From positions 1-38,803 of the forward strand of contig JAJKIR010000005.1 of the NCBI GenBank assembly GCA_021154325.1: DNA of 38,803 nucleotides. Reading direction: 5' to 3'. The notes beneath the pieces are model-generated. The model was not told where the DNA came from. It did not search any database and saw nothing but the letters and a program-made list of their open reading frames with translations. A program made the translations under genes and the position numbers. Shown here in pieces: positions 17,098 through 24,266 of the stretch. The stretch is from Gemmatimonas sp. Lineage in GTDB: Bacteria > Gemmatimonadota > Gemmatimonadetes > Gemmatimonadales > Gemmatimonadaceae. The stretch's first letter is position 1; each line of letters starts with the position of its first letter.

Positions 17098-18744
17098 ATG
17101 GCCGGTACTTCGCGCATCGACGAGCTCCGCAAGAAATTCGACGAGAATCCCCGTCGGTATTTCGCGCCGCTCGCCAACGAATACCGGAAGATCGGCGACT
17201 TCGACCAGGCGATCTTCATCTGCCAGGAGTTCCTGCCGCAGCAGCCGGGGCATATGAGCGGCCACATCGTCTACGGACAGGCGCTCTTCGAGTCTGGACG
17301 GCACGACGAAGCCCGAAGCGTCTTCGAGACGGCGCTGGCGCTGGATCCCGAGAACCTCATCGCGCTGCGCCATCTCGGCGATATTGCGCGCGCGCACGGC
17401 GACGGCGACACGGCCCGTGCCTGGTACCGCCGAGTCCTCGAGTCGGATCCACGCAACGAAGAGATTGCTGGCATCCTTTCGTCGCTCGACGTCGACACTC
17501 CGGCCGCGCCTGCGACGACAGGTCAGACGGCCGGCGCCGGTGACGGTTCGCTTTCGATGGAGTCCGCGATCAGCGCGGCCACGGGCACGGAAACCTCCTC
17601 CGCGCCATCGAGTCCGGATCCGATCGTTACGGCCCCGCTCACAACCGCACCCTCCGAAGGCAACTTCGACGACATCGCAAAGCTGTTCACGTCGGCGGCG
17701 CCACCCGCGGCTGCGCCACCGGCGGCGGCTGAAGCAGCGAAACCGAGTGAGGATTCGCTCAATCTGATCCACGAGGGTGAGGACGTTCTCGTCACCGACA
17801 ACACAACGGTCGAAGAGGCTCGGGCCCATCTCGACGCGCTCGTGCAGGGTCGCGACGTCGCCAAGCCGTCGGCAGCACCACCGCCAGCCGAGGAAGCCCC
17901 GAGTTCCTCGTTCAGTCTACCCTTTCTCGAGGGCCTAACGAGCCCACCGCCGGCGTCGGAGCAGCCGACGGAGTCCGCAGCGCCCGCCTCGCCGCCGACA
18001 CCAGAGCCGGCCCGGCCCGCCGCTCCCGATGCCAGCAGCGCGTTCGTCACCGAGACGATGGCCGAGCTGTACGTAAAGCAAGGTCACCGCGAGCAAGCGT
18101 TGGAGGTGTACCGTCAGCTCGTTCAGCGGAATCCTGACGACGTCGCGCTCGCGGGCCGACTTCGAGCGCTCGAGGCCTCCGGTACGCGTCCAGCTCCGCC
18201 GGAGCCGGAGCCGGTCACGCCGGCGCCGGTGGCAGTGGCCGACGCCGGACCGACGATCCGCGAGTTTCTCGAATCGATCGCTGGTTTCCGCCCGCATTCC
18301 GGCAACAGCCACACTCCCCAGCCTGTCGCCGAGCCGCCTAACGAGGCACCGCCCCGCCGTACATCAGGATCGGTAACGGATTCTCTCGGCGCGCTGTTTA
18401 AGAGCGCGGAGCAGGGAAGCACTCCGGCCGCGTCACCGCCACCGCCGCGAGCCGATGACTTCGTCGCGCGCTCGGGTAGCGAGATCGAGGATGCCTTTCC
18501 GGCGGAACTGCCGGGACGACCCTCCAAGCCGGCCGCATCCGAGCTGTCGCTCGATCACGTCTTTCGTCACGCCACACCCGCTACCGGTAGTCCGTCCCAC
18601 TTTTCCTTCGATCAGTTCTTCTCCCAGAAGGCGCAGCAGGACGTGGCTGCCTCAGACGCGGAGCCATCCGGCGAGCAGAATGCGGGATTGAGTGATGACA
18701 TTCAGCAGTTCAACGCCTGGCTCGAAGGTTTGAAGAAGTCGTGA
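17098..18744 (+). CDS. Second TPR protein with proline/acid-rich linkers
   Basis: The product is a 548-aa protein without a signal peptide. An N-terminal TPR block (about residues 1-130) starts with TSRIDELRKKFDENPRRYFAPLANEYRK and includes RHDEARSVFETALALDPEN. A long Pro/Ala/Ser-rich linker carries a further repeat at about residues 320-370 (MAELYVKQGHREQALEVYRQLVQRNPDD). The rest is low complexity to the C-terminus, which ends in FNAWLEGLKKS. Layout and composition closely parallel the TPR protein at 10903. I prefer ATG 17098 over TTG 17017 or ATG 17038 because the conserved sequence begins there and a promoter appears to lie over the earlier starts. The stop overlaps aroQ by four bases. 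Its function is unknown; the downstream pilT makes a pilus-related scaffold conceivable but unproven. Confidence 0.85.
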   Translation: MAGTSRIDELRKKFDENPRRYFAPLANEYRKIGDFDQAIFICQEFLPQQPGHMSGHIVYGQALFESGRHDEARSVFETALALDPENLIALRHLGDIARAHGDGDTARAWYRRVLESDPRNEEIAGILSSLDVDTPAAPATTGQTAGAGDGSLSMESAISAATGTETSSAPSSPDPIVTAPLTTAPSEGNFDDIAKLFTSAAPPAAAPPAAAEAAKPSEDSLNLIHEGEDVLVTDNTTVEEARAHLDALVQGRDVAKPSAAPPPAEEAPSSSFSLPFLEGLTSPPPASEQPTESAAPASPPTPEPARPAAPDASSAFVTETMAELYVKQGHREQALEVYRQLVQRNPDDVALAGRLRALEASGTRPAPPEPEPVTPAPVAVADAGPTIREFLESIAGFRPHSGNSHTPQPVAEPPNEAPPRRTSGSVTDSLGALFKSAEQGSTPAASPPPPRADDFVARSGSEIEDAFPAELPGRPSKPAASELSLDHVFRHATPATGSPSHFSFDQFFSQKAQQDVAASDAEPSGEQNAGLSDDIQQFNAWLEGLKKS

Positions 18745-19205
18745 GGATCGCGATCGTCAATGGTCCGAACCTCAACCTGCTCGGCGTGCGCGAGCCGTCC
18801 ATCTATGGCACCGAGACGCTCGCCGATGTCGAACGGCGCCTTCACGACGTGGCGCGAGAGCTCGGCGCCTCGCTCGAGTTCGTTCAGCGGAACGGCGAGG
18901 GTGAGCTGGTGGACTACATTCATTCTCTGCGCGGCCGTGTCGAGGGTGCTGTCGTGAACGCTGGGGCCTACAGTCATTCGAGTCTCGCCATACGGGACGC
19001 GCTCACGGGTGTGGGAATGCCATTCGTGGAGGTACACATCACGAACGTGTATGCGCGCGAGCCGGAGCGGCGGCACTCGATGCTTGCACCGGCGGCTGTC
19101 GGCGTCGTCTGCGGACTGGGTACGCTCGGCTACGATTTCGCGCTCCGTGGACTCGTAGCGAAGCTCTCGTCTCGCGCTGCGACAGGCAGCCCAGCGCGTG
19201 TCTGA
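18741..19205 (+). CDS. aroQ: Type II 3-dehydroquinate dehydratase
   Basis: AroQ dehydrates 3-dehydroquinate to 3-dehydroshikimate in the shikimate pathway to aromatic amino acids. The 154-aa protein begins with GPNLNLLG (residues 8-15), then REPSIYG with the catalytic Tyr22. VVNAGAYSHSS and EVHITN (catalytic His99) follow, and finally RRHSMLAPAAVGVVCGLGTLGY. The conserved NHEGELID segment reads NGEGELVD here, so the usual His is Gly. The GTG start at 18741 overlaps the TPR stop by four bases, and pepP overlaps its end by eight bases. AroQ-PepP-AccB-AccC is a gene order also found in Bacillus, where efp lies between pepP and accB. Confidence 0.95.
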   Translation: MRIAIVNGPNLNLLGVREPSIYGTETLADVERRLHDVARELGASLEFVQRNGEGELVDYIHSLRGRVEGAVVNAGAYSHSSLAIRDALTGVGMPFVEVHITNVYAREPERRHSMLAPAAVGVVCGLGTLGYDFALRGLVAKLSSRAATGSPARV

Positions 19206-20289
19206 TCAGCGGCGTCGCCGACTCGCGGCTTTGCTCGACGGCCTGACGGCAGCGCACGTCGACTCGCTGCTCGTGACGAGCCTCGCCAACGTCCGCTACC
19301 TCACCGGCTTCTCTGGATCGAGCGCACTCCTGCTGGTCAGTCAGCGCGAGGCGCTGCTGATCACGGATTTTCGCTATCAGACCCAGGCGGCCGACGAGGT
19401 CGGCGACTCGGCCCGCGTGCTGATCGAGCCGCAGAGTCTCTGGGCGGGTCTCTGGCAGCAGCTCGCACAACAGCCAGGCGTGCAGGTTCTGGGTTTCGAG
19501 TCTGCTCATCTCCTCCACCGCGATTTCCAGCGGCTTATGGAGGCGGGCGCGCGGTGGCAGTGGCGTCCCACGCTCGATCTCGTCGAGACGCTGCGCGAGC
19601 GCAAAGACCCCGAGGAGGTCCAGCTCATCGAACGGGCCGCGAATGTCGCGATCCGTGCTCTGGAGCGCACACTCGCCGAGGTGCGCGTCGGGATGACGGA
19701 GCTGCAGGTGGCCGGTGTGCTCGAGCGCGCGCTGCGGGACGAAGGGAGCGAGGGTTTTCCATTCCCTTCCATTGTCGCGAGTGGCTCCCGTTCGGCGCTG
19801 CCGCACGCACGCGCGACATCGGCGCGGGTCCGCGAGGGCGATCTGCTCCTCCTCGACTTCGGCGCCGAAGTCGAGGGCTACTGCGCCGATATCACACGCA
19901 CCGTCGTCGTTGGGCGCGCCTCAGCCGAACAGCGCGAGATCTACGACGTCGTCAGGCATGCGAACGAGCAGGCGTCGCACAGCATTCGTGCCGGCATGAC
20001 GGGGCGCGACGCCGACGCCATCGCTCGTGGCTACATTGAGCAGCGTGGCTATGGCGATCTATTTGGCCATGGCCTCGGCCACGGTGTTGGTCTCGAGGTG
20101 CACGAGGCGCCTCGTCTGTCACGCACCGCGGATGGCGCCCTCGCCGAGGGAGCCGTCGTGACGATCGAGCCGGGAGTTTACCGCCCCGGATGGGGCGGTG
20201 TGCGCATCGAGGACGATGTCGTTCTGGATGCGGCAGGGCCGCGCATCCTGACGAAGTTCACGCGGGAACTGATCGAGATACCGGGTTGA
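19198..20289 (+). CDS. pepP: Xaa-Pro aminopeptidase (M24 family)
   Basis: This metallopeptidase removes an N-terminal residue preceding proline and acts in the cytoplasm. The 363-aa protein has a creatinase-like N-terminal domain (about residues 1-135, with NVRYLTGFSGSSALLLV) and a pita-bread catalytic domain. All five metal ligands are visible: D220, D231, H295 (in GHGLGHG), E324 (in TIEPGVY) and E338 (in GVRIEDD). The GTG start at 19198 lies inside aroQ (eight-base overlap), giving strong translational coupling. Distinguishing PepP from PepQ by sequence alone is uncertain; this short form resembles the Bacillus YqhT type. Confidence 0.92.
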   Translation: MSDQRRRRLAALLDGLTAAHVDSLLVTSLANVRYLTGFSGSSALLLVSQREALLITDFRYQTQAADEVGDSARVLIEPQSLWAGLWQQLAQQPGVQVLGFESAHLLHRDFQRLMEAGARWQWRPTLDLVETLRERKDPEEVQLIERAANVAIRALERTLAEVRVGMTELQVAGVLERALRDEGSEGFPFPSIVASGSRSALPHARATSARVREGDLLLLDFGAEVEGYCADITRTVVVGRASAEQREIYDVVRHANEQASHSIRAGMTGRDADAIARGYIEQRGYGDLFGHGLGHGVGLEVHEAPRLSRTADGALAEGAVVTIEPGVYRPGWGGVRIEDDVVLDAAGPRILTKFTRELIEIPG

Positions 20290-20328
20290 GTCCCTGAGAA
20301 TCTGCCCCAACCTCCATCCCATCTTTCC

Positions 20329-20835
20329 TTGATCGACCTCCGCTATGTGAAAAAGCTCATCGAGATGATCGATGAGTCCACCGTGGATTCCATCGAGATC
20401 TCCTCCGACAAGGGGATGAAGATCCGGATCTCAAAGAGTCCTCAGCAGCGAGGGACGGTGCAGGTCGCGGCGCCGATGCCGGTCCCGGCGTTGCTCCCGG
20501 CGTCGGTTCCGGCGAGGCCTACGCCGGCCGAAGGAGTAGCCGCCGCGGGCGAACCCGAAACGCAGACCAGGGCAGAAGCGTCCAAGACACAGCTACTCGA
20601 AGTGAAGTCGCCGATGGTGGGCACTTTCTACCATTCGCCGGAGCCTGGCGCCAAGCCGTACGTGGCCGTCGGAGACCGGGTCGCGAAGGGTCAGATCCTG
20701 TGCATCATCGAGGCGATGAAAATCATGAATGAGATTGAGTCGGAGTACGCTGGGGTGCTCCGCGAAATCGCTGTGCAGGACGCGCAGCCCGTGGAATACG
20801 GACAGGTGCTCTTCCGAATCGATCCCAATGGCTAG
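20329..20835 (+). CDS. accB: Biotin carboxyl carrier protein of acetyl-CoA carboxylase
   Basis: AccB carries biotin between the carboxylase (AccC) and carboxyltransferase in the first committed step of fatty-acid synthesis. The 168-aa protein has the standard layout. It has an N-terminal helix-strand region (DLRYVKKLIEMIDESTVDSIEI), a Pro/Ala linker (about residues 45-85) and a C-terminal biotinyl domain. Biotin attaches at K131 in CIIEAMKIMNEIE. The start is a TTG at 20329 with no good Shine-Dalgarno sequence, but the homologous N-terminus begins exactly there. No efp gene precedes it. The pilT start overlaps its stop by eight bases. Confidence 0.94.
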   Translation: MIDLRYVKKLIEMIDESTVDSIEISSDKGMKIRISKSPQQRGTVQVAAPMPVPALLPASVPARPTPAEGVAAAGEPETQTRAEASKTQLLEVKSPMVGTFYHSPEPGAKPYVAVGDRVAKGQILCIIEAMKIMNEIESEYAGVLREIAVQDAQPVEYGQVLFRIDPNG

Positions 20836-22018
20836 TCCAATGCGCGCTGCCGCCGCGACCGCCGCTCCCCCGGCGCCGACTCAATCCGCTCCGACCTCGG
20901 GCTTCAACTTCAAGTCCGTGCTCCAGGAGCTGATTCAGCGGAACGCGTCGGACTTGCACTTGAAGGTCGGCAGGCCGCCGACGCTGCGCGTCAATGGCGA
21001 GCTGGACCCGCTGGGCCGCCCCCCGATGCGGCCGGAGGATCTCAAGGCCCTCGCCGAACAGCTGATGACGCCCCGCCAGGTGAAGCAATTCGCCGAAGAG
21101 AAGGAGTGCGACTTCGCCATAGGCGTGCCGGGCATCGGACGATTCCGCGTCAACGTTTATCAGCAGCGCGGCTCGCTCTGCTACGCGATGCGAGCCATTC
21201 CGTATCAGGCGCGCACGATTCCCGAGCTCAATCTGCCGCCGGTGCTCGAAGAGATCGCGATGAAGCCGCGCGGGCTCGTCCTCGTGACCGGAATCACCGG
21301 CTCGGGAAAGTCCACGGCGCTCGCGGCGATGATCCAGCACGTCAACGAGCATCGTCGTGCGAACATCATCACGATCGAAGACCCGATCGAGTTCCTGCAT
21401 CGTGACATCAACTGTCACATCAACCAGCGCGAGGTCGGCACCGATACGGCCAACTTTGGTCAGGCCCTGCGACGCGTGCTGCGCCAGGACCCCGATGTCG
21501 TGCTGATCGGCGAAATTCGAGACATCGAAACGCTCGACACGGCGCTGAAGGCGGCCGACACCGGTCACCTCGTGTTTTCTACGCTTCACACGACGGACGC
21601 GACGCAGACGATCAACCGCGTGCTGTCGTTCTACCCGCCGCACCAGCAGGCGGAAGTGCGCTTCTCCCTGGCCACCGCGCTGCAGGCGGTCGTCTCCCTG
21701 CGACTCGTTCCGCGCGCCGACAAGCCGGGCCGGATCCCCGCCTGTGAAGTTCTGATCAACACGGCCGCGGTTCGCGACAACATCCGCGACATGAACGCCA
21801 CGCTGAACATTCCCGATCTGATCAAGGAGGGAACGGTTCAGTATGGAATGCAGAGCTTCGACCAATCGTTGATGGGCTGGTACACCAAGGGGATCATCTC
21901 GTACGAGAGCGCGGTCTTCTTCGCCACGAGCCCCGCGGAGTTCGCGCTGCGCGTCCAGGGCGTCGCCGGCACCAGCGATAACACCTGGGCCGGGTTCGAG
22001 GGCGAAGGGTCTAGCTAG
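20828..22018 (+). CDS. pilT: Type IV pilus retraction ATPase PilT
   Basis: PilT is the hexameric cytoplasmic ATPase that depolymerises type IV pili, powering twitching and DNA uptake. The 396-aa product has an N-terminal PAS-like domain with ASDLHLKVGRPPTLRVNG. It has Walker A GITGSGKS (155-162), the Asp box ITIEDPIEF (E184), Walker B DVVLIGEIRD (223-232) and the His box STLHTTDA (H254). The C-terminal PilT helix is DLIKEGTVQYGMQSFDQSL (usual AIRNLIRE/AIRDLIRE type). It is longer than typical PilT (about 345-370) because of an Ala/Pro-rich N-terminus and a C-terminal extension. ATG 20828 overlaps the accB stop; the longer frame from 20729 lies within accB and is rejected. Its location between accB and accC is unusual. 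Confidence 0.93.
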   Translation: MASPMRAAAATAAPPAPTQSAPTSGFNFKSVLQELIQRNASDLHLKVGRPPTLRVNGELDPLGRPPMRPEDLKALAEQLMTPRQVKQFAEEKECDFAIGVPGIGRFRVNVYQQRGSLCYAMRAIPYQARTIPELNLPPVLEEIAMKPRGLVLVTGITGSGKSTALAAMIQHVNEHRRANIITIEDPIEFLHRDINCHINQREVGTDTANFGQALRRVLRQDPDVVLIGEIRDIETLDTALKAADTGHLVFSTLHTTDATQTINRVLSFYPPHQQAEVRFSLATALQAVVSLRLVPRADKPGRIPACEVLINTAAVRDNIRDMNATLNIPDLIKEGTVQYGMQSFDQSLMGWYTKGIISYESAVFFATSPAEFALRVQGVAGTSDNTWAGFEGEGSS

Positions 22019-22026
22019 ATTTGGCG

Positions 22027-22094
22027 AGGTGCTAGGTGCTAGGTGGTAGGTGCTAGTCCAAAACCCTAGCACCTAGCACCTAGCACCTAATACC
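22027..22094. repeat. Inverted array of a 7-base unit (GCTAGGT) forming a long hairpin
   Basis: Four near-identical heptamer copies run from 22027 to 22056. Their reverse complements run from 22065 to 22094, across an eight-base loop (TCCAAAAC). The 30-base arms match at 27 positions. It fills most of the pilT-accC gap. As RNA it would be a long stem without a U-tract. It is a simple tandem array turned back on itself, so slippage followed by inversion is a likely origin. Confidence 0.85.
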
Positions 22095-22126
22095 TGATCA
22101 AGCCAGTCAGCTCTCAGTCCCCGTTC

Positions 22127-23482
22127 ATGCTGAAGAAAGTCCTGATCGCCAATCGCGGCGAGATTGCCTTGCGTGTCATTCGCGCCTGCCGCGAGCTGGG
22201 ACTCGAAACTGTCGCTGTGTACTCCGAGGCAGATCGCGAGTCACTGCACGTGCGCTTCGCCGACGACGACGTCTGCATCGGCCCTCCGCCAGCGCGTGAT
22301 TCCTACCTGAACATCCCGCGGCTCATCGCCGCCGCCGAGATCACCGGTGCCGACGCGATCCATCCCGGCTACGGCTTTCTCGCCGAGAACGCGGAGTTCG
22401 CCGAGATCTGTGCGGCGTCCAAGATCACCTTCATCGGTCCGACCGCGGACCAGATCCGCACGATGGGCGACAAGGCGCAGGCGCGGAAAGCAATGAGCGC
22501 CGTCGGTGTGCCCATCGTTCCGGGCACGCCCGGGCCCGTCGAGGATTCCGACGAGGCACTTACCTTCGCAACGCAGATCGGCTTTCCCGTCATCATCAAG
22601 GCGGCGGCGGGCGGAGGCGGCAAGGGCATGCGCGTCGCCAAGGATCCCGACGACTTCGGACGCTCCTTTCAGCTGGCGCGATCGGAAGCGTTGAGTGCGT
22701 TCGGTAATGGCGACGTCTACGTCGAGAAGTATCTCACCCATCCGCGACACATCGAATTTCAGATCCTCGGCGACAGCCACGGAAACGTGCTCCACCTGGG
22801 CGAGCGGGACTGCTCCGTGCAGCGCCGCCATCAGAAGCTGATCGAGGAATCGCCAAGCCCCGCCGTCGATGAAGCGCTCCGCGCCACGATGGGTGAAGCC
22901 GCCGTCGCCGGCGCCAAGGCGATCGACTACGTGGGCGCGGGCACCATCGAGATGCTCCTGGACGAGGATGGCTCGTACTACTTCATGGAGATGAATACGC
23001 GCATCCAGGTCGAGCATCCCGTGACCGAGATGCTGTACGGCGTCGATCTCGTGAAGGAGCAGATTCGCGTCGCCGCCGGAGAGCGGCTGAGCGTGACGGA
23101 GCTTCCCGTTAGGCGCGGTCACGTGATCGAGGTGCGCGTCAATGCCGAGGATCCATCCCGGAACTTCCAGCCGTCACCGGGCCGCATAACGACGTACCAC
23201 CCACCAGGCGGCCCCGGCGTGCGCCTCGACAGCCACGTCTATGATGGCTACACCGTGCCCCCCTACTACGACTCTCTGCTTGCGAAGCTCATCTGCCAGG
23301 GGCGCGACCGGAGCGAGGCAATCGCTCGTATGGTCGTGGCCCTCGAGAGCTTCATCATCGAGGGCGTGACGACGACGATTCCATTCCTCGCGCGCGTCAT
23401 GCAGAACGATCGCTTCATCTCCGGCGATTTCGACACCAAGTTCCTCGAGCGCGAGAGTCAGCTACTCAAGGAGCCCGCGTAG
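22127..23482 (+). CDS. accC: Acetyl-CoA carboxylase, biotin carboxylase subunit
   Basis: AccC carboxylates the biotin on AccB using ATP and bicarbonate. The 451-aa length and start ([25 protein letters not shown]) are typical. The ATP-grasp glycine loop [11 protein letters not shown] lies at about residues 160-170. [16 protein letters not shown] (here [18 protein letters not shown], about 285-302) carries the metal-binding Glu/Asn and the catalytic Arg. The C-terminal domain with YDSLLAKLI is complete. It starts 108 bases after pilT, beyond the inverted heptamer array, and its stop shares a base with the comB start (TAGTG). Confidence 0.97.
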   Translation: MLKKVLIANRGEIALRVIRACRELGLETVAVYSEADRESLHVRFADDDVCIGPPPARDSYLNIPRLIAAAEITGADAIHPGYGFLAENAEFAEICAASKITFIGPTADQIRTMGDKAQARKAMSAVGVPIVPGTPGPVEDSDEALTFATQIGFPVIIKAAAGGGGKGMRVAKDPDDFGRSFQLARSEALSAFGNGDVYVEKYLTHPRHIEFQILGDSHGNVLHLGERDCSVQRRHQKLIEESPSPAVDEALRATMGEAAVAGAKAIDYVGAGTIEMLLDEDGSYYFMEMNTRIQVEHPVTEMLYGVDLVKEQIRVAAGERLSVTELPVRRGHVIEVRVNAEDPSRNFQPSPGRITTYHPPGGPGVRLDSHVYDGYTVPPYYDSLLAKLICQGRDRSEAIARMVVALESFIIEGVTTTIPFLARVMQNDRFISGDFDTKFLERESQLLKEPA

Positions 23483-24228
23483 TGCGGATCGATGTCTTCT
23501 TCGGTCCGGCCGGGCTCACCCCCAGCGATGTCGCCGGACGCGTGGTGGTCGTCATCGACGTCCTCCGCGCTTCCACGAGCATTGCCACAGCGCTCGCGAA
23601 TGGTGCGCGGGCCGTGATCCCGGTGGACAGCACCGAAGAAGTTGTGACGCGCGCGAAGGCATTCGCGCGCTCCGAGGTAAAGCTCGCAGGCGAGCGACAG
23701 ATGCGGCCGATTCCCGGCTTCGACCTCGGGAATTCGCCGCGCGAGTTCAGCCGCGAGGTCGTCGAAGGAAAGACGGTCCTGCTGAGCACGACCAACGGGA
23801 CGGCCGCCATCGCCTCCCTCCAGGGACCTCGTGACGTCGTCATCGGCTCGTACGTCAACTTCTCAGCCGTCCTGGCGATGTTGCGGGCGGCGCTGCGAGG
23901 TGGGGCGGACATTGCGATTCTCTGTGCTGGACGTGACAGGCAATTCTCTCTCGAAGACGCGGCATGCGCCGGTCGATTCGTTCATCAGGCGATGCGCCGC
24001 CGAACGGACGTCGCGGTGAACGATGCCGCCTTCGCCTCGATGCTCATTGATCGCCGCTACAGTGACAATCTGATGCGCCTCTTCTCGGCCTCCGCACACG
24101 GCCGCGCACTGAGCGAAGCCGGCTATGGCGACGATCTCACCGACTGCGCCGCCATCGATTCATACCCGATCATTCCGATCTACCAGGACCGTCAGATCAC
24201 CAAGCTCGGCCCCGAACGCGAGCGCTGA
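23482..24228 (+). CDS. ComB-family 2-phosphosulfolactate phosphatase
   Basis: ComB family members hydrolyse 2-phosphosulfolactate to sulfolactate. The activity was established in coenzyme M synthesis in methanogens; most bacterial homologues have no assigned pathway. The 248-aa protein has the family signatures VVVIDVLRASTSIATALANGA, GERQMRPIPGFDLGNSP and LLSTTNGTAAI. CAGRDRQFSLEDAACAG follows. The GTG start overlaps the accC TAG by one base, so the two are translationally coupled. No other coenzyme M or sulfolactate gene is nearby, so the natural substrate is open. Confidence 0.88.
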   Translation: MRIDVFFGPAGLTPSDVAGRVVVVIDVLRASTSIATALANGARAVIPVDSTEEVVTRAKAFARSEVKLAGERQMRPIPGFDLGNSPREFSREVVEGKTVLLSTTNGTAAIASLQGPRDVVIGSYVNFSAVLAMLRAALRGGADIAILCAGRDRQFSLEDAACAGRFVHQAMRRRTDVAVNDAAFASMLIDRRYSDNLMRLFSASAHGRALSEAGYGDDLTDCAAIDSYPIIPIYQDRQITKLGPERER

Positions 24229-24231
24229 GCG

Positions 24232-24256
24232 ACCGTTCACCGACCACCGTTCACCG
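24232..24256 (+). repeat. Direct repeat ACCGTTCACCG before ftsK
   Basis: The 11-mer ACCGTTCACCG occurs at 24232-24242 and 24246-24256, followed by GGTCAC. It fills the 38-base gap between comB and ftsK, where the ribosome binding site would be expected. No function is evident. Confidence 0.7.
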
Positions 24257-24266
24257 GTCACAGACA

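Noticed and set aside
20729..20827. Upstream extension of pilT
   Set aside because: It lies inside the biotinyl domain of accB in another frame and is not like any PilT N-terminus.
22027..22094. Heptamer array as a CRISPR
   Set aside because: The units are seven bases with no spacers and the second half is inverted; there are no cas genes.
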